From the NCBI GenBank assembly GCA_035651635.1, contig DASRFK010000085.1, forward strand, positions 62,001 through 126,000: a stretch of 64,000 bases of DNA. Direction: 5' to 3'. Below are positions 17,401 to 24,931 of this stretch, one piece after another (the first letter of the stretch is position 1; the number at the start of each line of letters is the position of its first letter). The notes beneath the pieces were generated by a model, which was not told the DNA's origin, did not search any database, and worked only from the letters and a program-made list of their open reading frames with translations. Source of the DNA: JANXQE01 sp035651635 (GTDB taxonomy: Bacteria > Verrucomicrobiota > Verrucomicrobiia > Limisphaerales > UBA8199). The position numbers were made by a program, and so were the translations under genes.

Positions 17401-18260
17401 ATCGTTTCCGCAATAAAGGGAGGCCTTCCGGTCAAAAGGTAAAAGAGGATAGCGCCGAGCGAGTAGACATCCGTCGGCCTCCCCGCCGCGCCTCGTCGCC
17501 CACTAGCCAACTCGGGAGCCATGTAGCTGGGCGTTCCCAGCAACTGCCCGGTCAAAGTCAGGCTGCTGTCAATGTTCTGGCGCTTGGCCATGCCAAAATC
17601 GGTAACGTGCGGTTGATCTTCAAAGTCAACCAGCACGTTCGAGGGTTTCAAATCCCGGTGAAGAACTCCGTGCTCATGGGCGAAATGGATCGCCTGGGCA
17701 AGGGTTTTGACGTAAGCTGCGGCTCGCTTGGCTGGAATCGGCTGGCTTGCGGTGAGCTTCGCCAGGGTTGGACCTGCGATATAGTCCATCACCAGGTAGT
17801 GCTTATCCTGCTGCACTCCAACTTCGTGCACGGCCACAATATTCGGATGTCGCAAGCTCGCGGCCGCTGAGGCTTCCACCCGGAATCGTTGAATGAATTC
17901 TTTACTCGCTAACGAACTGAACAGCAGCATTTTTACCGCGACCAAACGGTCAAGGCTGACATGGCGCGCCTTATAGACGACACCCATCCCACCGCGGGCA
18001 ATCTCCTCAAGCAACTCGTAATCACCAAACCGGAGGCTTACTGGGTCAGTTAAATCAGGATTCCGGACTGCGGCGGCAACAGCTTCAGAAGTGTTTTCAA
18101 AAAACCCCCGGGCAGATCTCTGGAGATTTAGGAGACGCTGGACCCTTTGTCGAAGCTCCACGTTTCCCGCACAAACTTTCTCCAGGAAAGCGGCGACAGC
18201 CACCGGATCGGTTAACTCACACGCGGCGCTGAAGACCGCCTCTTCATCGAGTTCAGGCAT
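14445..18260 (-). CDS. Membrane Ser/Thr protein kinase with WD40 propeller
   Basis: The 1271-residue protein has a Hanks-type kinase domain at about 80-345: the glycine loop IARGGMGVVYKA, Lys110, HRDLKPSN at 201-208, DFG at 221-223 and the APE-like MAPE. A PknB-style catalytic core is therefore intact. One membrane segment (about 370-392) follows. Then comes a long run of WD40 repeats (about 455-1060) of the type VAFSPDGRRIVTGSxDxTAKVWD, probably making two propellers. The C-terminal part (about 1060-1271) begins with a charged coiled coil and ends in a beta-rich region with IGNDDECRLYLNGSKVF. The N-terminal region resembles those of planctomycete and verrucomicrobial kinases next to ECF sigma factors. 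It is downstream of the HAF and ECF genes on the same strand. Confidence 0.94.
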   Translation of the reverse strand: MPELDEEAVFSAACELTDPVAVAAFLEKVCAGNVELRQRVQRLLNLQRSARGFFENTSEAVAAAVRNPDLTDPVSLRFGDYELLEEIARGGMGVVYKARHVSLDRLVAVKMLLFSSLASKEFIQRFRVEASAAASLRHPNIVAVHEVGVQQDKHYLVMDYIAGPTLAKLTASQPIPAKRAAAYVKTLAQAIHFAHEHGVLHRDLKPSNVLVDFEDQPHVTDFGMAKRQNIDSSLTLTGQLLGTPSYMAPELASGRRGAAGRPTDVYSLGAILFYLLTGRPPFIAETITDTIQMVLEKEPITPGALVLGIPKDLETICLKCLRKEPERRYGTAQELADELGRFLSGEPIRARRAGYIEKVWRWCRRRPAVASFAVTSAALAVAILIGSPIAMYKIEKARQSEVSARIQADNSLYIAKMNLAQREWDRNNLLRVEQLLKETENNPRRGFEWYYWQRRTHGDVKTLRGHTEPIWSVAYSPDGQRVVTGSADRTAKVWDTATGKEVVSLTGHQDAITSVAYSTDGHRIITGSADETARVWDSVSGKELLVLRGMGHRRDFLYVAFSPDGRRILTACQYATLWDAATGQPLITFKGHKRSVRGVAFSPDGRLIVTGSYDKTYKIWDISSGKELFTLAGHADELASAAFSPHGERVVTGGSDGIARVWGVATGEQLFTLGGHGNDFVPVAFSPDGKRIATSSGNGSTTFWDAATGKELFTLKGHTTGVISLAYSPDGKSIVTACGKGPLKENTAKICQAAPDSEALILDTHKDKVNSVAFSTDGKRIVTGSDDGTAKVWDGTTGAELFTLAGHTNRVMGVAISHDGKRIATASYDYTARIWDPATGQPLKIVPCGQSWVNALAFSPDDRRIVTACADGSTTLWESSTGGKLLSFSGQSNGLYTVAFSPNGRWILTGDQRGIATIWDASSGEQLHSVKAQDLWIVSAVFSPDSKRFIVGGEDRMAKVWDVATGNLVLTLRGQSDQVWAVDYSRDGHRIATGGRDGIVKVWDADNGEELLALTGHTKEVRSIAFSPDGTQLVSGSWDSSARIWRGATAQEMAAWDFEEKAAEEHLELERRRQAEAVERERIIRMQDTGAIRRWLALAPIHFETNGGPDCVSREEIPNEADLRPHEGEETRVGTNVLVWSAVRLPDYLLDLKKAKGKQQEFSLGYAVSYIESQSDQTNLCLFIGNDDECRLYLNGSKVFQQNDPGTYFPDSEVVTNLALKRGLNVLVAKLVDDVNGFNEWRISVRFADAEGRQVSGIKLTLDPEGKDVRP

Positions 18261-18537
18261 TAGTGTGCCTCCCGACGCTTGGTTCTGGTCGAAGCGAGTT
18301 CACATTGAATGGGGAAACAAGCAGAAGCTAACGTCACGTCAGCAAGCGTCAAGCCTGTCAGACGATTTCCTGTTTTTCGGTCGGTGGACTGGCATAATAT
18401 TCGTTGTGTGCAGTAAGTTGCGGCGCAAAGACGACCCCATGAAATCTCGCCATTGCGCCGCGTTGGCAACCAACAAACTGGTTACTCCACTTTTGGGTGA
18501 ATACCGTGACTCACGATCCTACGAAAGCTGTGGATTC

Positions 18538-19623
18538 CTACTTGGCACCAGAAACAGGACTAAGCAAAAAGGCGTGGGTTTGGCCATTAATTAGACCCTG
18601 GCCGTCAATTTGACCCTGATCATTAATGCCAAGCGCTTGTTGAATCACCCAGCCCGAGTTCGGGGGAATCAGCGTTTGAAGATCTATCGCTGATCCATTT
18701 TCCCACAGGAGTCCTCTGGAGATGCTTCCGTCGGCTGACATGGAGATCCCGACCATCTGACCATGGCTGTTAATAGCGCTCACAACTCCCCAGGAATCCG
18801 AACCGAACTCGCCCAGATCGATCGTATTGCCGTTTTGCCACAGGGTGGAATGCCATTCTCCAGCCGCGGTTTGGGCTTGGCCGACCACTTGTCCCTTGTC
18901 GCCGATACCCCAGGCAAGGGAAGCAAGGCCACCGAGTGTGCCCAGGTCGGTAATGGTCCCTCGGTCCCATATAACGGCGTGGTAATGAGCCCAATAATCA
19001 GGTCCGGAGCCGCCCACGATTTGGCCCCGGTCATTAATGGCGTTTGCCTGGGTAAAGGCGGCACCGGGCAACGAAGGCAAAATCGTGAGTTGCCGATCAT
19101 ACCAGGCCACGGCCCTAATCAGGCCGAAGTCTGTCGTTGTTGTGGTGCCGACAATCACCCCGCTGTCGTTGATCGCACTGGCACTTGTTCCGGCGTCTCC
19201 AGGCGGAATACCAAGATTATAGATTACCCCGTGATCCCAGACCACGGGATACCAGGCCTGAAGATTGCTGCCACCCGATTCACCCACAATTTGATCGTGA
19301 TTGTTCAGGCCATATGCATCGGTGCGATCCGCGCCCGGCAGCCCGGGAAGGATCTGAATGCTTCCAGGTCCAGTCCAAAGATATGCCGCGTCGCCATCGA
19401 CGTAAAATGGGCCGATGTTATTGGCGGTGACTGCTACGTGCCCGCGGTTATTGAGTGTTTCCCCAGCGTAGATGAAACTGTTGGCTAAGCCGGGCAGGGT
19501 ACCAAGGTCAGTCATAACATATGCCTCTTGTGCCGTCGCCTGTTGCACCAGGGTGACGCCCGCCAGACCGGCTAGGACGCAAAGGCTCCAGGCTTCGGGA
19601 ATGATTATTCGTTGTGTATTCAT
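18538..19623 (-). CDS. Exported HAF-repeat protein
   Basis: The 361-residue protein has a signal peptide (WSLCVLAGLAGVTLVQQATA, ending near residue 31). The mature part is made of repeated units of the form TDLGTLPG...AxGINDxGQIVGxS, seen about six times (for example AYGLNNHDQIVGESGG, AINDRGQIVGGSG, GIGDKGQVVGQAQ, INSHGQMVGIS). These are the extracellular HAF repeats, thought to form a beta-propeller-like fold; no enzyme function is known. The gene lies between the ECF sigma factor (19845-20417) and the WD40 kinase, all on the minus strand, which suggests that the three may work together. There is no C-terminal anchor such as PEP-CTERM. Confidence 0.85.
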   Translation of the reverse strand: MNTQRIIIPEAWSLCVLAGLAGVTLVQQATAQEAYVMTDLGTLPGLANSFIYAGETLNNRGHVAVTANNIGPFYVDGDAAYLWTGPGSIQILPGLPGADRTDAYGLNNHDQIVGESGGSNLQAWYPVVWDHGVIYNLGIPPGDAGTSASAINDSGVIVGTTTTTDFGLIRAVAWYDRQLTILPSLPGAAFTQANAINDRGQIVGGSGPDYWAHYHAVIWDRGTITDLGTLGGLASLAWGIGDKGQVVGQAQTAAGEWHSTLWQNGNTIDLGEFGSDSWGVVSAINSHGQMVGISMSADGSISRGLLWENGSAIDLQTLIPPNSGWVIQQALGINDQGQIDGQGLINGQTHAFLLSPVSGAK

Positions 19624-19844
19624 TGGATTATTTTGTCGATATCAGGTGCTGGCACCTGGTTTTTTACGGTTCGGTTACTTGCGCCGCCCTCCAGAAGTGG
19701 CGAAACGCACGTCCAGCATGTGCGTTCAAACCGGATAACGAGATTGGCGACTGAAACCCGACAGTTGAAATGAGGAAAAGCTACTTTGTTACATTAGGAG
19801 AACACGTGCACTGCGGATTGGCGGCCTGAGCAAAAGCCTTTGGG

Positions 19845-20417
19845 TTATGCCCGGTTCCCACTCATGTACTCGAAAAGCCAAACCTGCGCATAAGACCAGT
19901 AACGCTGCACGGTACGCTCGGTGATACCGAGTAGGTCGGCGATCTCCTTCTCGGTGAGGCCGGCAAAAAATCGCAGTTTGACCACCTCGGCCTTTGCGGG
20001 CTGAAGCGCGCTAAATTCATTCAACGCCTCGTTCAACTCCAGCAGCTTGTCATCCGGTGCCGGACTTGCAACCTCGACCCCATCCAGATCCACACGCTCA
20101 GCACCACCGCCATGGCGCTGCGCCTGTTTTCTGCGCGCCCGGTCGATGAGAATCTGGCGCATGGCTTCGGCCGCGACGGAAAAGAAGTGTTTGCGATCAT
20201 TCCATTGCTGAGGAGCACCGCCAACCAGTTTAAGCCAGGCTTCATGCACGAGTGCCGTCGGTTGAAGGGTTTGCCCTGGTGACTGGCGCGTCATCTGGGC
20301 AGCAGCAAGCCGCCGCAGTTCGGCATAAACCAGCGGCAACAATTCTTCGGCCGCACGGACGTCACGTTGGTCGATCGCCTCAGCAACTTGATTACTCTTT
20401 TGCGGCTCTTCGTGCAT
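19845..20417 (-). CDS. ECF sigma factor (Ser/Thr-kinase-linked type)
   Basis: The 190-residue ECF sigma-70 factor has region 2 spanning LLPLVYAELRRLAAAQM and PTALVHEAWLKL, then HFFSVAAEAMRQILIDRARRK, a block characteristic of the TIGR02999/Sig-70_X6 group. Region 4 is LQPAKAEVVKLRFFAG followed by LTEKEIADLLGITERTVQRYW. No anti-sigma gene is adjacent. In this ECF group, regulation is commonly linked to neighbouring Ser/Thr kinases, and here the WD40 kinase lies 1.6 kb downstream on the same strand. Direct phosphorylation of the sigma factor by that kinase is a reasonable but untested inference. Confidence 0.92.
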   Translation of the reverse strand: MHEEPQKSNQVAEAIDQRDVRAAEELLPLVYAELRRLAAAQMTRQSPGQTLQPTALVHEAWLKLVGGAPQQWNDRKHFFSVAAEAMRQILIDRARRKQAQRHGGGAERVDLDGVEVASPAPDDKLLELNEALNEFSALQPAKAEVVKLRFFAGLTEKEIADLLGITERTVQRYWSYAQVWLFEYMSGNRA

Positions 20418-20540
20418 TATAACGCTTCCAAGCAGGTTTGGTGTCGGGCTGCCGAAAACCCTCTAGCGGATCTGCCTGAGCAAGAATCATTAGGCTCAGT
20501 AGGAATGTTATTAGCGTCTTTAACCTGACTTGGCAAGAGT

Positions 20541-20702
20541 CTAGCTCGCAGCCAACTTGGGTGAGCGAATTGGTGCTGCGCCGTGGCAGAACCAGCTGAG
20601 CAGGAAAAGGGCCCCGGATCCTGCCACCGCCGGGAACGCCCAAGCCCTCGGAAACTGTCCAAACCCGGTCACCACGAAGCGGACAAAATAGAAACTGGCC
20701 AT
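20541..20702 (-). CDS. Possible 53-residue membrane peptide (weak)
   Basis: An ORF starting at ATG 20702 encodes a hydrophobic peptide (FYFVRFVVTGFGQFPRAWAF then a second apolar stretch ALFLLSWFCHG). It has no clear ribosome site and no recognised family. It could equally be the remnant of a larger membrane-protein gene in the 20418-20795 gap, where no other supported gene is seen. Confidence 0.2.
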   Translation of the reverse strand: MASFYFVRFVVTGFGQFPRAWAFPAVAGSGALFLLSWFCHGAAPIRSPKLAAS

Positions 20703-20795
20703 GCCAGCGGCCAATAAGCCAACCGTTCAAAACCGCAACTTCTCTTTCGATCCGGCACCAAAACCGAGACAAGTGCGACCATGGAGCGCAGAAAA

Positions 20796-20830
20796 GTGTC
20801 GACTCCAACCATTATGTAAGCAGAACGGAC
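20796..20830 (+). repeat. Dispersed palindromic repeat, single 'AAC' arm
   Basis: This copy matches the left arm of the 21504-21596 element: GTGTCGACTCCAACCATTATG followed by TAAGCAGAACGGAC, with one change in the first 11 bases. No facing arm is found next to it. It lies 55 bp from the 3' end of the broken toxin gene. Confidence 0.7.
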
Positions 20831-20885
20831 AACACCTCGGAGCAGCTGAAAAGTCTGATCGTCGCCCCGCAAAAACTCAGTTCGA

Positions 20886-21211
20886 CTAAATTTCGTGCTC
20901 CGGGAATCGAGCGAGCCATGTCAAAGGGTCTGATCGACTTGCGATGAGTGAACCGAAAAACAGCCGCTCGCCGTCGAGCCCGTACAGAACGAAGAATGGG
21001 AACGACAGCAAATTCCGACGACGTAATTCGGGAACGATTTTCGATCTGATGTTTAAAAAGTGGCCTGCACTGGTCGGTGAGGACTTTACAGCGTCCACTG
21101 CCTGCGAAACCTCGCTTTGAAAGCGTGCGGCGAGACCGTTTGAAATTGCGGCGTACTCGAGCTCAAAACGCGGACATCCTTGGGAAATTGGGGGTGAAAT
21201 AGCACCCTCAT
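20886..21211 (-). pseudogene. Frameshifted RelE/ParE-type toxin
   Basis: The toxin reading begins at ATG 21211, overlapping the antitoxin stop (ATGA), with MRVLFHPQFPKDVR. It is then interrupted by a one-base deletion (or two-base insertion) near 21166-21170. In the shifted frame it continues FELEYAAISNGLAARF, then ELRRRNLLSFPFFVLYGLDG, and ends ARFPEHEI at 20886. The pieces together make about 108 codons, the normal size for this toxin family. ParE/RelE family toxins cleave mRNA or poison gyrase; which applies is not decidable. As written, no functional toxin can be made, unless the frameshift is a sequencing error or is bypassed. Confidence 0.82.
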
Positions 21212-21411
21212 TTCAGAGCGGCGCGGTATTCTTCTTCGGTAAGGCCTTTTACCCTGCCTGTTGCGAGGTCCTCGATTCTGCGAATTCCCTCAGAGATTGC
21301 CTCGTTCAAGGATGCTGGTGCTACCACGCTCTCGACCAACCGACGAGCAAGATCGAGTCGCTCCTCTGGCGGCAACTCAAGCGCAACGCGTGCCAAATCT
21401 GCTGAACTCAT
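21208..21411 (-). CDS. Antitoxin (addiction module component)
   Basis: This small antitoxin has 67 residues. The N-terminal part MSSADLARVALELPPEERLD, with ARRLVESV, is the typical start of the putative addiction module component family, followed by a helical, charged C-terminus (ISEGIRRIEDLATGRVKGLT). The stop overlaps the toxin start as ATGA, which is the usual antitoxin-first coupled order. It is expected to bind and neutralise the toxin and to repress the operon. Because the toxin is frameshifted, the antitoxin may be a leftover that could still neutralise related toxins (inference). A palindromic repeat lies 92 bp upstream. Confidence 0.82.
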   Translation of the reverse strand: MSSADLARVALELPPEERLDLARRLVESVVAPASLNEAISEGIRRIEDLATGRVKGLTEEEYRAALK

Positions 21412-21503
21412 GCCTGAAACCTACACCTCAGCTGTTTCAACGCAAGCCTAAGGGCATGAAAGCTTCCCTTCAGGTTCAGCAGTTTGAGCTGCGAGCTATC
21501 GCG

Positions 21504-21596
21504 GTGTTGACTCCAACCATTATGTAAGCAAAACGCACGCAGCGCGCCATAGTACCGCGACGTCCGCTCTACTTACATAATGCGAGGAGTCAACAC
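21504..21596. repeat. 93-bp MITE/REP-like element with facing 36-bp arms
   Basis: The left arm starts GTGTTGACTCCAACCATTAT (21504) and the right arm, read on the other strand from 21596, starts GTGTTGACTCCTCGCATTAT. By eye the arms agree at about 29 of 36 positions, with the first 11 bases and the CATTATGTAAG block identical. They enclose about 21 bp. There is no coding capacity. Single arms of the two variants occur at 20796 (AAC type), 47838 and 53727 (TCG type). Confidence 0.8.
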
Positions 21597-21796
21597 TGAC
21601 GTGGCGTGAAACAATCATAGGTTTCAAGCTTCAAAGCTGCCTGGACTTATTATTTTTGGCCGTTCGGGGGTCCTTGCCAATGTCTGAAAATTAGCCCATC
21701 AAACAGCCGTCAGAAAAGCTTTGAGCGAGCGGAATTACGAATCCGCCCAGGACGGGCGCTAGACACGCTAGGTTGCCACAGCTTCGTTCTGGCTGA

Positions 21797-23935
21797 TCAT
21801 TCGGCGTCCATCACACAGCGGAAGCCGAGGGTTGCAGCGCGGTCTTTGGCGGGGGCCATCAACAAAAGCTTGCCGTGCTCGGTAAGGCGCCTGGAGTTCG
21901 GGAAGTACCAGCCGGAGCCCTGCGGGAAATAGTAGCTGCCACCGCGAACCACGGCACTGCGGGTGTGCTCGTCCAGATATTCATCGGTCCATTGCCATAC
22001 GTTACCGACCATGTCCATCACGCCAAGCGGGCTGGTGCCAGCGGGGAACGAATCCACGTCCGTGGGCGGACGTGGGTTGCGGCTCTTATCGGGCGGCGGC
22101 ACGGCGGCGGGGTTTACTTCGTTGCCCCAGGGGAACAGTCGAAGGTCAGGCCCTTGGGCCGCGTATTGCCACTCCCATTCGTGCGGCAGCCGCTTGCCCG
22201 CCCAGCGAGCATAAGCGCGGGCATCCTCCAGGGAAACCCAGGTGACGGGCTTGTTTGCCCAACCGGCAGGGAAAGTGCCGTCCTTCCAATCTTTTAGAAA
22301 GTTGCCATCGTCGCGCGGTCGATATCTGGTGGCGTCGAGGAATGCCTTGAAGCGCGCGTTGGTCACGGGATAGCGATCCATCCAGAACGGCTTTAGATCC
22401 AGCCGGTGTCGATGATGTCGACGCGGGGAGTCTTCCCATGGATACTGCACGTCCACCCCAATTCCATCGCCACCTTCGACCATTATGCCAGAAACGACGA
22501 AGTCAAACGCTCCTCCGGGAATACGCATCATGTCCTGCGGCGGGGTTTTTGCCTTGGCCGGCTTAATCAGCACTTGCGTTTGGGGTAGGCACTTCCATTC
22601 GGCGGAGAAGCTGCGGAGCGGCTTTTGGGAGAAGTGATTCATGCGGGCCAGGAGAGATTTGAGGTCCGCGTTTGGCGATTCATTATCCAACACAAGGACA
22701 GCCGCATAGCCGTGCTCTTCGATATCGAAGCTGAGATTACCAGTGAGGATCCCCTGGTTGGTCGCAAAGACAGGCACCAACTCCGCGCCGTGCCACAGAT
22801 CGAAATAACGCCGCCCGGTTTCGTGCGGCAGGCGCAATTGCGGTCCAGAGACGTTGTATTCCGTGCGGTTGACTAACGTCCAGATCGCCCTGCGCACTCC
22901 TGGGAACATGCTCGCGAAGATACCCTTCTGCAACGTCCGATAATGCGGCTCCCAGGCGGGGCTGCACAGGAGTTCCGCGCAAGCACGCTCGATGCTGGCG
23001 ATACGCCGCACGGCTTCGGCGTCATGGGGGGTCAGCCCGTTCCATATTCCCCAGACGTTCTCCCAACTCTCAAAACCCGTGCCGTTGAAGAACGCGTGCT
23101 GGAGGTCATCGGTGTGGTCGCGGGCCCAACGGTTGCACACGTTCACCATGTGCCGCGGTTCAAGCCACTTGTAATGGCTGACCGTGGGGACGGGGTGATA
23201 CGCCCAGTAACCCCACGTCATGTTGTTCCAGGGCAGCTCTGCCTCACCATTCAGCCCGTTTTCCGGCTCGAACGCCAGGATGTGCCCGCTCTGGTCCGAC
23301 GCGGCCCGATATTCCTTCGGCATGCCCTGGATGGTGTCGCCATTGACGCCGTCTGCATTCACTTCTCTGAGCGTCCGGGCAATGGTCTCGGATAATGGCG
23401 CGCCTTCATCCCGCGTCCCGACATCCCACGGCATGACCGGGAAGAGCACCTTTACGCCGCGGCGATGAAAATCCGACACCATTTGCCGGACGCCGGGCAA
23501 CCCGCCTGGCAATGCGCGCACCATGTCGTGTTGGTTGCGCCAGTCGATGCCGATATTGCAATACACCGCCCACACCAACACGCTGTCGATTCCGCCGTAA
23601 CGCTTTTCCACATCATCGACGTAACGGTCCACCGTGTATTTGCCGGCAACCGGATCATAGAGATATCGGTCCTCGACCAGCATCTGCGGTTGGATGAAAC
23701 TACGCTGGGTCCACTTGAGTTCCGGGCGATCGTATTCGCCTCCGGAATAGTGCATTTGGCCCAGACGGTCCTCCCTCCAGTGTCGCATGGCTGCCAGCCA
23801 CGCGGGCGCTTCGTCCTCCGATTGCGGCCCTAGCAAAACTTCGCGGTCAGTTTTCACGACGACAGGCGTCTGGCCTCGGGTAAGACTTGCCAGCATCGCA
23901 CACACCAGGAACAGCGACGCAGATCTTGTATTCAT
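21797..23935 (-). CDS. Exported glycosidase-like protein with C-terminal FGE-sulfatase domain
   Basis: The 712-residue reading from ATG 23935 has AGGCGAG upstream and a signal peptide (MNTRSASLFLVCAMLASLTRG). Reading further upstream adds an implausible Arg-rich tail. Residues about 30-470 look like a TIM-barrel glycosidase-type domain (RYLYDPVAGKYTVDRYVDDVEKRYGG region, MPWDVGTRDEG, DGVNGDTIQG); the family is not named with confidence. Residues about 480-712 are an FGE-sulfatase/SUMF1-like domain: MMRIPGGAFDF, FWMDRYPVTNARFKAFLDAT, PVTWVSLEDARAYARWAGKR, LPHEWEWQYAAQG, MVGNVWQWTDEY, VVRGGSYYF. That domain is found in formylglycine-generating and EgtB-type enzymes and in many non-catalytic proteins. 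No sulfatase is in the window. Confidence 0.85.
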   Translation of the reverse strand: MNTRSASLFLVCAMLASLTRGQTPVVVKTDREVLLGPQSEDEAPAWLAAMRHWREDRLGQMHYSGGEYDRPELKWTQRSFIQPQMLVEDRYLYDPVAGKYTVDRYVDDVEKRYGGIDSVLVWAVYCNIGIDWRNQHDMVRALPGGLPGVRQMVSDFHRRGVKVLFPVMPWDVGTRDEGAPLSETIARTLREVNADGVNGDTIQGMPKEYRAASDQSGHILAFEPENGLNGEAELPWNNMTWGYWAYHPVPTVSHYKWLEPRHMVNVCNRWARDHTDDLQHAFFNGTGFESWENVWGIWNGLTPHDAEAVRRIASIERACAELLCSPAWEPHYRTLQKGIFASMFPGVRRAIWTLVNRTEYNVSGPQLRLPHETGRRYFDLWHGAELVPVFATNQGILTGNLSFDIEEHGYAAVLVLDNESPNADLKSLLARMNHFSQKPLRSFSAEWKCLPQTQVLIKPAKAKTPPQDMMRIPGGAFDFVVSGIMVEGGDGIGVDVQYPWEDSPRRHHRHRLDLKPFWMDRYPVTNARFKAFLDATRYRPRDDGNFLKDWKDGTFPAGWANKPVTWVSLEDARAYARWAGKRLPHEWEWQYAAQGPDLRLFPWGNEVNPAAVPPPDKSRNPRPPTDVDSFPAGTSPLGVMDMVGNVWQWTDEYLDEHTRSAVVRGGSYYFPQGSGWYFPNSRRLTEHGKLLLMAPAKDRAATLGFRCVMDAE

Positions 23936-24406
23936 TCTCGCCTGGGAGTGTAAGGACCATTCTCCGTCTTGCAAATCCTCGCCTGTCGGACAATTCCCGC
24001 GATGGCATTTTCGGTTGCGCGTTCTCGGCCAAAGGCTAAGGCGGCTGATCCTCCATTCGCGTGGACGCCGGACTTGCACTTTGCTTGCAGTGGTTGGGGT
24101 CAACACTGGGAAATCTGTTCTCCTAACGCACTAAACCAAGTGCTCGTTCCCCCTTCGCATCACCTTACCCCTGTTGCGAGCTTCCATTAAAGCCACTTGT
24201 GTCATTCGTAGTTCCGTGCTCAACGGTGAAATGTTGTCCACATCCGCTAAATAGTCCTGTTAAGGAGTCGTCAGAAACGGCGTCCGAGCCTGAGGAATTG
24301 CGAATTCGTCAGGAACACGCCGCTCTAAACGTCGGCGCGGAGGGGAACGCGCAGCTTGATGAATCGGAGTTGCCTCTGCCAGATGTTTTCTTGCAGGATG
24401 CCTTCG
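23936..24406. other. Intergenic gap, no supported gene
   Basis: The 471 bp lie between the divergent FGE-domain gene and the NTF2-like gene. Short open frames on both strands have no recognisable content. A partial palindrome (GAATTGCGAATTC, near 24296) resembles similar GAATTCGTAATTC-type stretches at 14390 and 53642. Confidence 0.6.
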
Positions 24407-24856
24407 ATGAAAAAACTACTCCTCTCCCTGGCTTTGTTGGTTTCAGCCGCTCTGCTCACTTTCGCCCAGGAAAAGAAAACCTTGGCCCCCCTCACAGACA
24501 CCGTGCTGAGCCTGGAACAACAATGGGAGGATGCGCTGACGAAATCTGACGTTTCAGCACTCGAGAAGCTCTATGACGACACCATCGTTTACACGCACTC
24601 CAATGGTAAGGTGGATACCAAGGAAAGTTACCTCAGCGCCATCAAGTCCGGGGCGACCCAGTATCAATCGATGAAGCGCGAGGACATCAAGGTCTCTGTT
24701 TACGGGCACACCGCGGTCGTGACCTGTCATTGGGAGGTTCACGTTTTGGCCCGGGGCAACAAAATCGATACGAACGCCAGGTATCTGCACGTCTACGTGG
24801 AACAACCGAATGGGTGGAAGCTGGTGGCTCACGAGTCCACCCGGATCGCTCCGTAA
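24407..24856 (+). CDS. Exported NTF2-like protein (DUF4440/SnoaL fold)
   Basis: This 149-residue protein has a clear signal peptide (MKKLLLSLALLVSAALLTFA). The mature part starts with a helix (LSLEQQWEDALTKSDVSALE) and contains LYDDTIVYTHSNGKVDTKES and VTCHWEVHVLARG. It ends QPNGWKLVAHESTRIAP, the standard DUF4440 ending of the cone-shaped NTF2 fold. ATG 24407 is chosen because AGGA lies about 9 nt upstream; two in-frame ATGs earlier are less likely. Members of this fold include steroid isomerases and many uncharacterised exported proteins, so no substrate can be stated. It is followed 75 bp later by the DUF4038-type gene. Confidence 0.85.
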   Translation: MKKLLLSLALLVSAALLTFAQEKKTLAPLTDTVLSLEQQWEDALTKSDVSALEKLYDDTIVYTHSNGKVDTKESYLSAIKSGATQYQSMKREDIKVSVYGHTAVVTCHWEVHVLARGNKIDTNARYLHVYVEQPNGWKLVAHESTRIAP

Positions 24857-24931
24857 AATCTGGTGACTAGTGAGAGCACAATTCCTGGCGCGACTCGAGT
24901 ACACAGGCTCTAAGAACCGAACGGAAGCGAT

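Noticed and set aside
20392..20808. Minus-strand open frame upstream of the ECF sigma gene
   Set aside because: Composition is not protein-like and it overlaps the ECF start. A different frame in the same DNA (20541-20702) gives a more plausible membrane peptide, itself weak.
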